Below are positions 16,304-24,386 of a stretch of DNA of 64,000 nucleotides, in pieces; the stretch's first letter is position 1, and every line of letters begins with the position of its first letter. Location: contig JBNKEI010000191.1 of assembly GCA_050288705.1 (NCBI GenBank), positions 19,892 through 83,891 of the forward strand, in the 5' to 3' direction. The position numbers and the translations under genes are program-made. The notes under the pieces were generated by a model. That model ran no database searches and was not told the origin of the DNA. It saw nothing but the letters and a program-made list of their open reading frames with translations. The DNA comes from JBNKEI01 sp050288705 (GTDB lineage: Bacteria > Myxococcota > Myxococcia > Myxococcales > UBA5297).

Positions 16304-17667
16304 GAACACTGGTGCTAGGGTTCTGCCTTACGCTTGGACTGGCATTAGTGAGCATGACTCTCATCATAGTCAAGCTTTGGCAAGCCCAGCAGATGGCGAT
16401 GGTGCTCGCCGCAGAAGGACAACAGATCACCTATTACCTCGGAGATACTGGTGAAGAGCTTGCCCGTTTACGTGCCCACGTCGCGCTTGGTCTCGAAGAG
16501 GCGCCCCAGAAGTTTAGTGAGCGCTCAGAAAGAATTTCGCAGATTGACTCGGCTCTTCAGAACGATATTAATGAGATCGATGCTAAACTTAACTACCTGG
16601 ATTCACCGGAGAGGCGAAGATGGGAGACGCTGAAATTTGACATTCTGCAGCTTCGACGTTCATATATGGCGGGAGCGTTCTATGTTCAAAAAGGGCAGAC
16701 CTCCAGAGCCCAGGATGTTCTTACCCAGAAAGCAGTTCTGACTGTCAAAGTTCACGATGCTCTCGACGATATGGCGCAGATGCATCGGCAGAAAATGCTC
16801 GAGACATTGAAGGCTGCTCGGCAGGCTGCCTCTGTCGCTCGTATGCTTGCGTTATTGGTAGGTGCGGTCTTCGTTACAGCGATGCTTGTCATCTGGACGG
16901 TTGTGTTCAAAAAACTCGACCGACAGGCTCTTCGCCTAGTCGAAACCAATGCTCGGCTCGAAGCCGCCAACTCTGATCTTGACGCATTTGCGGGCAGGGC
17001 GGCTCATGACCTGAGGAATGCAATTGGGCCAATACTGATGGCGCCTTCATTGCTCCGGCGCACGGCTACGGACTCTGCGCGCGTTTTGGAGGTTGCGGAC
17101 CGTACCGAAAGCTACTCAACGAGAGCAATCGCGGTAATTGATGCGTTGCTCGCATTCTCACGAGCGTCCAAACAGGTTGAGGCTAGCGAGTCGGGAATGC
17201 TACGGCTTGCCGTAAAGAATGTGGTAGAGGAATCAGCGCCGATGGCGGCGCGGATCGGTGTCACGGTTGAGGTCGGTGAGCTACCGGAAGTAGTGGTGCA
17301 TTGCAATCCGGGACTGCTACATGTCGTTCTTGCAAACATATACGGGAATTCCGTCAAGTATTTGGAAGGGCAATCCGAGAAGCGGGTATGCATTTCAGCA
17401 CACATTGAAGATGCCTCATGCCGCATCGAAGTTGCGGATACCGGTCCAGGCATTCCCAAAGACGCCCTGCAGAAAATCTTTGAGCCTTTCTTCCGAATCG
17501 AGGGCGTTCGAGTTGCAGGCACTGGAATCGGACTGGCAACTGTCCGTCGTATCGTCGATGCACGTGGTGGTCACATCGCCGTGAAATCTGTTGAAGGCAA
17601 GGGCTCGTGCTTTACTGTCTGGCTTCCGATTGTGCCACCTCCTAAAGATCGTTCTCCAACGTCATAG
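16300..17667 (+). CDS. Membrane-bound sensor histidine kinase, compositionally atypical
   Basis: A 455-residue kinase. A transmembrane helix at about 4-26, a helical periplasmic segment of about 150 residues (4-helix-bundle-like) and a second helix at about 180-203 precede the core. H-box is AHDLRNAIGPI, N-box NIYGNSVKYL, G1 ADTGPGIP and G2 GTGIGLATVRR. The HDLRN form of the H-box suggests the HisKA-like group with a non-proline site. No cognate response regulator is adjacent. GC content and codon use (many GCG, CGC, CTG) are clearly higher than in neighbours, which fits acquisition by transfer. The start overlaps a nine-codon leader ORF. Confidence 0.88.
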   Translation: MRTLVLGFCLTLGLALVSMTLIIVKLWQAQQMAMVLAAEGQQITYYLGDTGEELARLRAHVALGLEEAPQKFSERSERISQIDSALQNDINEIDAKLNYLDSPERRRWETLKFDILQLRRSYMAGAFYVQKGQTSRAQDVLTQKAVLTVKVHDALDDMAQMHRQKMLETLKAARQAASVARMLALLVGAVFVTAMLVIWTVVFKKLDRQALRLVETNARLEAANSDLDAFAGRAAHDLRNAIGPILMAPSLLRRTATDSARVLEVADRTESYSTRAIAVIDALLAFSRASKQVEASESGMLRLAVKNVVEESAPMAARIGVTVEVGELPEVVVHCNPGLLHVVLANIYGNSVKYLEGQSEKRVCISAHIEDASCRIEVADTGPGIPKDALQKIFEPFFRIEGVRVAGTGIGLATVRRIVDARGGHIAVKSVEGKGSCFTVWLPIVPPPKDRSPTS

Positions 17668-17755
17668 CCGGAAGTCCGGCACCTCGCTTGTCTCGCCCCA
17701 CGCGCCCCCGCCGCACTTTTGGTAATTACGTTTGATGAGACAGTCAAAGCTTCCA

Positions 17756-17814
17756 ATGGTGCATGAGTGCCGGCGCGTTGCAGGTTGTTGACTAGCTAAA
17801 TGATATTTGGGGCG
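17756..17814 (-). repeat. Partial duplicate of uvsE
   Basis: A stretch of 59 bp, beginning atggtgcatgagtgccgg and ending ggggcg, matches 19311-19371 inside uvsE with only a handful of differences and in the same orientation. On the minus strand it still encodes LRPKYHLASQQPAT as in UvsE. A further 12 bp (caagcgctcgcc, 17815-17826) equals the uvsE 3' end at 19197-19208. The copies form a direct repeat on either side of the F-box gene. Confidence 0.8.
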
Positions 17815-17935
17815 CAAGCGCTCGCCTCGCTTTTTCCCGCAAATTCTATGTGAACCCAAGTAAAATGCTGACCGTGGTTTTTACTCAAGCGCAAGCATAC
17901 GCTCTTTGGCTATGTAGAAAGTCGAGAAATTTCCA

Positions 17936-19138
17936 ATGCGTGTCCCCCCTGATCTTCATGTTTCTTCTGCGAGTCGCTTACCCCTCGTCCTCGAGCGTTC
18001 GCCCAATATGCCCTCAAATTTGGATTCAGAGGTAGTTGCTGGGTCCACCTCCGACACTAAAAGCAAGAGGCAAAAAAACAAGGAGCCGGCATCGCCTCCT
18101 CTCTCTAAGCTCCTCGATGATTCGACGCTGAGGGCCTTGGTCTTTGATCATCTTCCCCTTGAGGAAGTCTGCAAGCTAAGTCAAGTGAGTAAGAGTTGGA
18201 GAGAGACTGCCGAAGAACCATTTCGATGGAAGAGCTTCTTTGAACGGGACTTTGGGACAACATCGAATACTGATAAGAACCGACCGTTGAGATCTGGACA
18301 GAGTAATACACAGCAACGGTGGAAGAACCTCTACAAACTTTCTGAGCGTAATGCGATTTCTTCCATCGTCCGCGCTCGAAAGCTCGAAATGCAAGGAGAA
18401 GTCAACAAGTATAGAGATAATCGTCGAGTTATTATTGCAAGCCTAAAGAAAAGATCGGCAGTATTCAAATACGCCTCCGATAAGCTAAAAAAAGACAGAG
18501 ACGTTATTTTCGCTGGTCTTCAAAAGAGCATTGATACAATCCAGTATGTCGATCCAAAGCTCAGAGACGATCGAGAATTTCTTCTTGCTGCCATTGAGAA
18601 AAACGGCAATGTCTTCAAGTATGCCTCCAAAAGATTGAAGGACGATAAAGAAGTCGCTTTGGCCGTGGCCAAAAAACAAGGAACTTGTCTAACTTACGTT
18701 TCCCCGAGGTTGAAAAACGACAAAGAAGTTGTACTTGCTTTTGTCCAAAAGCACCCTTATGGCCTCAATTCTGCTTCCGTGAGACTGAGGGACGACAAAG
18801 AGGTCATTCTTGCTGCGGTCAAAAAACAAGCAATTGGTCTAGTCTTCGCTTCCCCAAGACTGAAAGACGACAAAGAGGTCGTCCTTGCCGCGGTCAAAAG
18901 TAGTGGAAGTGCTCTTTTAGATGCCTCCCAGAGACTAAGAAACGACAAAGAGGTCGTCCTTGCCGCAATCGAAAATAATGGAGGAGCCTTTTCATATGCT
19001 TCTCCGGTATTAAAAGACGACGAGGAGGTCGTCCTTGCGGCGATCAAAAAGGATGGAAGGACCCTGCGTTTGGCTTCCCAAAGGCTCAAGATGAATCCCG
19101 AACTCATCGCTATAGCCAAGCAAGCAGGTTATATATAG
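17936..19138 (+). CDS. F-box protein with tandem DUF4116 repeats, candidate host-directed effector
   Basis: A 400-residue protein. After a polar, Ser/Lys-rich N-terminus, residues about 57-103 form an F-box: LSKLLDDSTLRALVFDHLPL, EEVCKLSQVSKSWRETAEEP, then an FRWKSFFERDFG tail. From about residue 160 to the end are some ten consecutive ~25-residue units of the type RLKDDKEVVLAAxKKxGxAL-YAS (DUF4116-like). F-box proteins link a substrate to the Skp1-Cullin ubiquitin ligase, a eukaryotic machine. In bacteria they occur in intracellular pathogens and amoeba symbionts, often combined with repeats such as DUF4116. The start at 17936 lacks a strong ribosome site; ATG at 18008 (MPSNLDSE) is an alternative that keeps both domains. 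No transmembrane or signal peptide is evident. It is flanked by duplicated uvsE sequence. Effector role is inferred. Confidence 0.85.
   Translation: MRVPPDLHVSSASRLPLVLERSPNMPSNLDSEVVAGSTSDTKSKRQKNKEPASPPLSKLLDDSTLRALVFDHLPLEEVCKLSQVSKSWRETAEEPFRWKSFFERDFGTTSNTDKNRPLRSGQSNTQQRWKNLYKLSERNAISSIVRARKLEMQGEVNKYRDNRRVIIASLKKRSAVFKYASDKLKKDRDVIFAGLQKSIDTIQYVDPKLRDDREFLLAAIEKNGNVFKYASKRLKDDKEVALAVAKKQGTCLTYVSPRLKNDKEVVLAFVQKHPYGLNSASVRLRDDKEVILAAVKKQAIGLVFASPRLKDDKEVVLAAVKSSGSALLDASQRLRNDKEVVLAAIENNGGAFSYASPVLKDDEEVVLAAIKKDGRTLRLASQRLKMNPELIAIAKQAGYI
18413..19110 (+). repeat. Tandem ~75-bp coding repeats in the F-box gene
   Basis: About ten direct copies of a 75-bp unit are visible, with cores such as gacgacaaagaggtcgt followed by ccttgc repeated almost unchanged at about 18790, 18865, 18940 and 19015. 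The later copies are closest to each other, suggesting recent expansion by slippage or unequal recombination. The first copies are more diverged. Confidence 0.75.
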
Positions 19139-19191
19139 AACATCAATAATCAAAACACTTTCTAGCGAGTCTCATGCCTAGTGAATAAGAA

Positions 19192-20076
19192 TTATCCAAG
19201 CGCTCGCCGAAGAGCAAACAGAGCGCGGTCTTTTTCTTTGGCTTCTAAAATTAAATCCGCCGGACAATCGAGAGCGGCAATTGTATCCTGAGCATCTTGC
19301 AAAGCTACCCATGGTGCATGAGTGCCGGGCTTGGTTGCCGGTTGTTGGCTAGCTAAATGATATTTGGGGCGTAATCCCAAATCGCTCCAGGTTTGAGAAG
19401 CCAGATGAATTAACTCGGTAAGAGAGAGCTGTGGACTAGATGGAAGCACTTGGTTATGCAAGGAATCGGCAACCAAGGGTAAACCATGATTTTTGGCTAA
19501 GGAAAGCACCTCGCGAGCCGTCCAAACGCGATCATCGTTTTCTAGTGCCAACCGTCTGCTTATCTCGAACGGCAGGCCTTCCAAAAACCGATGGGCGTTT
19601 TCCAAGGCGACTTGTTTAGATGGCTGGGCACCCCCTAAATGTACAACTACTCTGGCTTGTAAGTCTTGTCCAAGTAGGTCTAAAACTCGCGAAGAATACC
19701 TAAGCTCTGCCAAGGCAGCTTTTTGTACGTTTTCTTTATAGGAGGAAAGCGAAGCCGCGGCCGGAGAGGGGTGTAGCGAAAGTCTCTGGCCAGAACGCCT
19801 AGCAATATTTCCTATAGCAGCAAAATCTTTCTTAAAAGTATTCCACCAGGACAAATGATTTACTGGATGCGAAGCAAAAGGCACTAGTGAAGACCCAATA
19901 CGAAACAGGAAAATTTGCTGGGATTCATTAAACGTCAAAATTTTTTCTAAATCGCTAAGATTTTTGGCAACTAGTTCTTCTAGGCGTCGGGGAGTGGCAT
20001 TGATTATTCGGCATGTATGACTAGTAGTCCAGCCGCCAGAAAGACATTGGGCTATGTATCCTAACCTGTAGTCCAC
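19192..20076 (-). CDS. uvsE: UV DNA damage endonuclease
   Basis: A 294-residue UvdE/UvsE-family TIM-barrel endonuclease, which nicks 5' to UV photoproducts in an alternative excision repair pathway. Family segments present include LGYIAQCL at the N-terminus, TPRRLEELVAKNLSDLEKIL, FRIGSSLVPFASHP, the metal-binding VVVHLGG and LALENDD, LPLVADSLHNQV, and C-terminal LILEAKEKDRALF. Length is normal. Part of the gene (19311-19371) is duplicated at 17756-17814. Confidence 0.9.
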   Translation of the reverse strand: MDYRLGYIAQCLSGGWTTSHTCRIINATPRRLEELVAKNLSDLEKILTFNESQQIFLFRIGSSLVPFASHPVNHLSWWNTFKKDFAAIGNIARRSGQRLSLHPSPAAASLSSYKENVQKAALAELRYSSRVLDLLGQDLQARVVVHLGGAQPSKQVALENAHRFLEGLPFEISRRLALENDDRVWTAREVLSLAKNHGLPLVADSLHNQVLPSSPQLSLTELIHLASQTWSDLGLRPKYHLASQQPATKPGTHAPWVALQDAQDTIAALDCPADLILEAKEKDRALFALRRALG

Positions 20077-20141
20077 TCTACAAATTTAGTCACCCAGGAA
20101 GGCGATAGACTAGGGCGTATCCCCATATCCGGCACCACGCC

Positions 20142-20175
20142 CTCCGTCATTCCCGCTTTCGCGGGAATGACGGAG
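20142..20175. repeat. Perfect 15-bp palindrome (dispersed-repeat type)
   Basis: ctccgtcattcccgc, then tttc, then gcgggaatgacggag: a perfect inverted repeat with a 4-nt loop. The CGTCATTCCCGC...GCGGGAATGACG form is common as a dispersed intergenic repeat in proteobacteria. It lies just beyond the broken end of the hsdR remnant. There is no T-tract, so a terminator is less likely. Confidence 0.75.
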
Positions 20176-20217
20176 CGGCGATGTCAAATAAGGAGGCTTC
20201 CACCTTTGCTATAGCCT

Positions 20218-21225
20218 CTAATAAACCGGCCTGCTGGCAGCCTTCGAGGAACAGTGGAAAAGCTGAAAGGTATTGTGGTCGATGATATCGGTGGGCGTGG
20301 CGGTGAGGCCCAGGGTGAGGGTCTTGAAGTAGCCCAGGACTTCACCATAGGTATTGTAAATGGAGCGGTGGCTTTCATCGACCACGATGAAATCGAAAAA
20401 GTGCGGCGACAACTGCTGCAGCTCTTCCCGTATGATGTTGAGCATGGCGGGATAGGTCGAGACATAGATGCGGCGGTCCTTGGCGATGAGCTTCTCGCCT
20501 ACATTAGGCCAGCGAGGCTCGTGAGGCAGGTGCTCCTTGAAGGCGGCCAGTGCCTGTTCTCGCAGCGCGATGCGATCAACCAGAAACAGGACCTTTTCGG
20601 CGTGACCGGCACGCATCAAGGCATCGACCATGGCGATACAGGTGCGGGTCTTGCCGGTGCCGGTGGCCATGACCAAAAGGAAGTCGCGCTTTTTTTGTTC
20701 GATACCTTCCAGCACGGCGCGAATGGCGCGGATCTGATAGTCGCGGCCCGCGATGGATGTATTGATCAGCTCCTGGGTCAGGGGCTTACGGTTGCGGCGG
20801 ACATATTGAAACCGCTCAAGGTCATCACGGGTCGGGAAGCCGACGATCTTGCGCGGCGGGTAGTTGTCCAGATCCCAGAAATAGATCTCGTGACCGTTGG
20901 TGTAGAAGCAGAACGGCAGCTCGCCACCCAGTTGTTGCTGGATGTTGTAGCAGTATTGTTTGGCCTGCTCGCGACCCAGTGCAGCGTCCTTGCTCGTTTT
21001 CTTCGCTTCGACCACGGCCAGGGGCTTGCGGTCCTTGCCGAGCAACACATAGTCGCTGAATTGATGACCTTCGTAAGGGGTGCGCGGTTTGGCAACACCC
21101 AGGGGAAACGGCGTCAGGATGTCGAACTCTTCGATGACCTGAGTGGGGTCTTTGACGTTCCAGCCTGACTGGGCGAGCTGGCTATCAATCAGTTCAGCGC
21201 GGGTTTGGGCCTCTGTCCTGGTCAT
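20218..21225 (-). pseudogene. hsdR: Type I restriction enzyme R subunit, C-terminally truncated
   Basis: The N-terminal third of an HsdR/EcoEI_R-like protein (335 of roughly 800-1,000 residues). The PD-(D/E)XK nuclease reads FSDYVLLGKDRKPLAVVEAKK (D...ExK), followed by the DEAD-type motor: Walker A MATGTGKT and VVDESHRS. Homology stops just after LTATPTDIIDHNTFQLFHC (near 20250), and the frame ends in unrelated residues. No hsdM or hsdS is nearby, so it is a remnant. Start MTRTEAQTR at 21225 is chosen because the longer frame runs into tRNA-Arg. GC content is much higher than in the neighbours, indicating foreign origin. Confidence 0.85.
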
Positions 21226-21242
21226 CTGTCTTTTGTAAATAG

Positions 21243-21316
21243 CGGACGCGGCGGGATTCGAACCCACGACCTTTGGCTTCGGAGGCCAACGCTCTATCCA
21301 ACTGAGCTACGCATCC
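21243..21316 (-). tRNA. tRNA-Arg (CCG anticodon)
   Basis: Cloverleaf on the minus strand: acceptor GGATGCG pairs with CGCGTCC, D-arm GCTCAGTTGGATAGAGC, anticodon stem TTGGC/GCCAA with loop CTCCGAA (anticodon CCG), and T-loop GGTTCGAATCC. CCA is not encoded. The truncated hsdR gene starts 18 bp beyond its 3' end, as if an element had inserted here. Confidence 0.95.
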
Positions 21317-21394
21317 AGACAATTCATGAATTGGCGAACATATCGTTGAAGCTGGTCGCCAAGTCAAGAACCGAATTAATTATTTCGCGGATAG

Positions 21395-22708
21395 CTACGA
21401 AGAGTGCCCGAAAACCCGGGCGAAAATTTCTTCCGCATGAGCGTAATGTTTGGACAGATCAAAACAAGCACGTATTTCCTCGCTCGGCATGAGTTGCGCC
21501 AACTCAGCGTCTTCCAGAAGAGAATCAAGGAAAGGGACTTTTTCTTCCCAAAAGCGCATTGCATTGCGCTGCACAATTACATAGGCATTTTGACGGTCAA
21601 TTCCTCGACGAGTAAGGGCAAGAAGAACGCTTTGGGAATGAACAAGCCCGCCCAGAGCATCTAAATTCTCTTGCATTCTTTGGGGGTAGACGCGCAAGTC
21701 GGCAATAAGATTTGTAAAACGGTCGAGCATAAAATCGAGTGTCACCGTGGCGTCAGGAGCAATCACCCGCTCAACCGAAGAGTGACTGATGTCCCGCTCG
21801 TGCCACAAAGGCACATTTTCCATGGCGGCTAGCGCCCATCCGCGCATAAGTCGAGCTAGGCCGGACATGTTTTCAGTGAGAATAGGATTGCGCTTGTGAG
21901 GCATTGCTGAAGAGCCTTTTTGCCCCTTTCCAAAGGGCTCTTCAGCCTCACGAACTTCGGTTCTTTGCAAATGGCGAATCTCCACCGAAAATTTTTCTAG
22001 CGAGGAGCCGATTTGCGCTAAAACCGAGAAAAACTCAGCATGGCGATCTCTTTGTATTATCTGGCTGGAAGCTGGCGCTGGCTCAAGACCAGCACGCTGA
22101 CAGACATGTTTTTCTACTTGCGGAGGAAGGTGCGCAAAAGTACCAACAGCTCCAGAAATTTTTCCTACTGCAATGCGGGTTCGAGCGCTCTTCAGACGGT
22201 CACGATGTCTGGCGAGTTCGTCGTACCAAATGGCCAATTTCAACCCGAATGTAATGGGTTCAGCGTGGATTCCATGAGAACGGCCAATCATGGGCGTCTT
22301 TTGATGCTCGAAAGCTCGCTGTTCCACCGCCTTCATAGATAATTCGAGACCTTCCAGAAGAATATCAGCGGCATCTTTAAGCAGCATGGCCAAAGAAGTG
22401 TCCAGTACGTCGGAAGAAGTCATACCCAAGTGTAGCCAGCGGGCGGAGGAACCTGCTCGTTCTTCCAGAAAAGTGAGAAACGCAATAACGTCGTGGCGAG
22501 TGGTTTTTTCAATCTCTTCTACCCGAGCGACGTCTTGCCCTGTGAAGGGCTTAAGGTGGGTATTGCATTCAGTCAGCGCCTGAGCAGGTGCCAAACCAAG
22601 CTCCACCATTGCTTCTAGGGCGTAAATCTCGATAGCTTGCCAGCGGTCAAGCCGAGCTTCTGGGGACCAAAGGGCACTCATTTTAGGGCGACTATAACGA
22701 GGAATCAT
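21395..22708 (-). CDS. purB: Adenylosuccinate lyase
   Basis: A fumarase/aspartase-superfamily enzyme of 437 residues. It catalyses two fumarate-releasing steps of purine synthesis (SAICAR to AICAR, and adenylosuccinate to AMP). Visible motifs are MTSSDVLDTSLA, GRSHGIHAEPITFGLK, and the signature GSSAMPHKRNPI with the catalytic Ser loop. Length is typical of the PurB type. The ATG at 22708 has GGAGAA about 9 nt upstream; an internal ATG (MSALWSPEARL) is an alternative. Confidence 0.95.
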   Translation of the reverse strand: MIPRYSRPKMSALWSPEARLDRWQAIEIYALEAMVELGLAPAQALTECNTHLKPFTGQDVARVEEIEKTTRHDVIAFLTFLEERAGSSARWLHLGMTSSDVLDTSLAMLLKDAADILLEGLELSMKAVEQRAFEHQKTPMIGRSHGIHAEPITFGLKLAIWYDELARHRDRLKSARTRIAVGKISGAVGTFAHLPPQVEKHVCQRAGLEPAPASSQIIQRDRHAEFFSVLAQIGSSLEKFSVEIRHLQRTEVREAEEPFGKGQKGSSAMPHKRNPILTENMSGLARLMRGWALAAMENVPLWHERDISHSSVERVIAPDATVTLDFMLDRFTNLIADLRVYPQRMQENLDALGGLVHSQSVLLALTRRGIDRQNAYVIVQRNAMRFWEEKVPFLDSLLEDAELAQLMPSEEIRACFDLSKHYAHAEEIFARVFGHSS

Positions 22709-22802
22709 GATGTAGAGTTCTCCAGGTGAAGACCAATTAATCTGTTTAGAAACTGCCGGGGGCCAATATAGGCCGTGAAATAGCGGTTTTGCTAGGAGAG
22801 TA

Positions 22803-23450
22803 ATGCGAGGTACCAGTTTTATAGTGAACGAGGCCGGCGTGGTTTTGTACGATTATCATCTATGGCGTTTAAAATCGGAGACGCCGGAAGTTCGGCAAGC
22901 TTTCCAACAATTTTGCTCTCAGGCATTACCGGGAGTCTATCGCGCCACAATTAATGAAAACCAAATAGAAATTGTGACTCGTTCTTCTTCGCAACTATTT
23001 GACGGCATGCCTGTTCGCTACCGAGTTTCACCTTTCTGGGGGAAAAGCAGCGGATGGTTTCCCAAACCAAGTTCTCCATGTGCTTATGATGAAATGCGTG
23101 TTTCCGGCATGGCGACTCTTCTTACTTGCAGCCAAGGAAAAGAAATTTGGGAAAGTTGTAGCGCGTCTTTGGTGGGATGGGATGGAGATTGTTACATTTT
23201 AGCCCCAGAAAAGCTTCCGCGGGTAGCCTCGGTATCTGAGCAAGCTATTAAGGATAATTTGTTGTGGAAAGAAGCAACAATGGGAGTGGAAGAAACAATT
23301 CCCCTGGCGCTTATTAATGCGGTAAAAGGAGTTTGCGTTCCCCATATTGCAGGAAGGGAGTCTTTTCCCGCCAAAGCCAAAGCTAAAATAGAGGACCTGT
23401 TTGTTAGGCTGACTCGTCGCCCCAAAATGATACAAGTGAGAAAACATTGA
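22803..23450 (+). CDS. Unknown protein, faintly like aminotransferase class IV C-terminal half
   Basis: 215 residues, not firmly recognised. The order YDEMRVSGMATLLTCSQGKEIWESCSASLVGWDG, split here as YDEMRVSGMATLL and WESCSASLVGWDG, followed by APEKLPRVASVSEQ, vaguely recalls fold-type IV PLP enzymes (lysine-containing loop, then ExxxSNL). The catalytic lysine is not evident, so an inactive relative or an unrelated family are both possible. Its stop overlaps the TTG start of the downstream cation transporter, so the two are probably cotranscribed. Confidence 0.5.
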   Translation: MRGTSFIVNEAGVVLYDYHLWRLKSETPEVRQAFQQFCSQALPGVYRATINENQIEIVTRSSSQLFDGMPVRYRVSPFWGKSSGWFPKPSSPCAYDEMRVSGMATLLTCSQGKEIWESCSASLVGWDGDCYILAPEKLPRVASVSEQAIKDNLLWKEATMGVEETIPLALINAVKGVCVPHIAGRESFPAKAKAKIEDLFVRLTRRPKMIQVRKH

Positions 23451-24349
23451 ATGCCGTTCATTGCCATTTTTCTCCTCGTGGAAGTGAAAGAAAACGTGAC
23501 CGTCGGCGTCTATGGGCAACATTTGCGCTTACCTCTAGCATGATGGTGCTGGAAGCGGTAGGGGGTTGGGTTTCCGGATCGTTAGCGCTGGTCTCCGATG
23601 CTGGTCACATGCTAACTGATGCCGCCGCCCTGCTAGTGGCCATTTTGGCGCAATGGTTTGCTTCGCGTCCGGCAGATTTGCAAAGGACCTTCGGGTTTGT
23701 GCGCGTAGAAGTTCTATCTGCTTTTCTCAATGGAATAGCTCTGTTAGGAATTGCCGGTTTTATTGGGCTAGAAGCTTGGAAAAGAATCATGCACCCCGAA
23801 CCAATCAGGGCGGGGCTAATGCTTGGCGTGGCCTTGGTAGGGTTGCTGGTGAATATAGTCGGAATGGTATTATTGTCGAAATCGCGAAGTATTAATGTAA
23901 GAGCTGCATTTCTTCATGTAGCTAGTGATGCTTTTGCTTCACTGGGAGTGGTTGCGGCGGCGGTAGTAGTCTGGATTACTGGTTATACCTTGTTCGATCC
24001 ACTGATTTCTTTGGGTATTGTTATAATTATTGTGGTAGGAGCCATCGCGCTAATTCGCGAAGCAGTGCATGTTCTCATCGAATCAGTTCCTCGCCATATT
24101 CGCCTGGATGATGTACAAAAAGAACTAGGGAGCGTTTTGGGAGTTAGCGAAGTACATGATTTACATGTTTGGTCAATATCGCATGGGCTTTATTCTCTTT
24201 CAGCGCATTTAGTTTGTTCCGATTCTATGACCAATAATGATTTAATACTAGAAGAAGCACGCCTGAAAATGCGCGAATGTTTTGGAATAGAACATAGTAC
24301 CTTACAAATTGAAAGTAAGCGCTTTCATGAATGCGAGCATACTCACTAA
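23447..24349 (+). CDS. Cation diffusion facilitator family transporter (Zn/Cd/Co efflux)
   Basis: A 300-residue CDF protein with six hydrophobic segments. It has both HxxxD metal sites: DAGHMLTDAAALL (helix 2) and HVASDAFASLGV (helix 5). A cytoplasmic C-terminal domain follows (VSEVHDLHVWSISHGLYSLSAH). Histidines and cysteines near both ends (HCHFSPRG, HECEHTH) could bind metal. It exports divalent cations by proton exchange. The start is TTG in a TTGA overlap with the preceding gene, implying translational coupling. Close to the CzcD/ZitB subgroup. Confidence 0.92.
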   Translation: MNAVHCHFSPRGSERKRDRRRLWATFALTSSMMVLEAVGGWVSGSLALVSDAGHMLTDAAALLVAILAQWFASRPADLQRTFGFVRVEVLSAFLNGIALLGIAGFIGLEAWKRIMHPEPIRAGLMLGVALVGLLVNIVGMVLLSKSRSINVRAAFLHVASDAFASLGVVAAAVVVWITGYTLFDPLISLGIVIIIVVGAIALIREAVHVLIESVPRHIRLDDVQKELGSVLGVSEVHDLHVWSISHGLYSLSAHLVCSDSMTNNDLILEEARLKMRECFGIEHSTLQIESKRFHECEHTH

Positions 24350-24386
24350 TGAGTTTGTAAAAAAGCTCAAGTCACCATGTATAGTT

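Noticed and set aside
16017..16430. 137-codon minus frame across the start of the orphan kinase
   Set aside because: Low-complexity Ser/Cys-rich translation and antisense to the kinase signal region; no start signals.
18413..19110. CRISPR-like regular spacing of repeats
   Set aside because: The 75-bp units are coding, in frame and diverge gradually (DUF4116), with no separate spacers and no cas genes.
20254..21168. 304-codon plus-strand frame antiparallel to hsdR
   Set aside because: The minus strand codes for recognisable HsdR with nuclease and Walker motifs; the plus frame is a GC-rich mirror with no family features.
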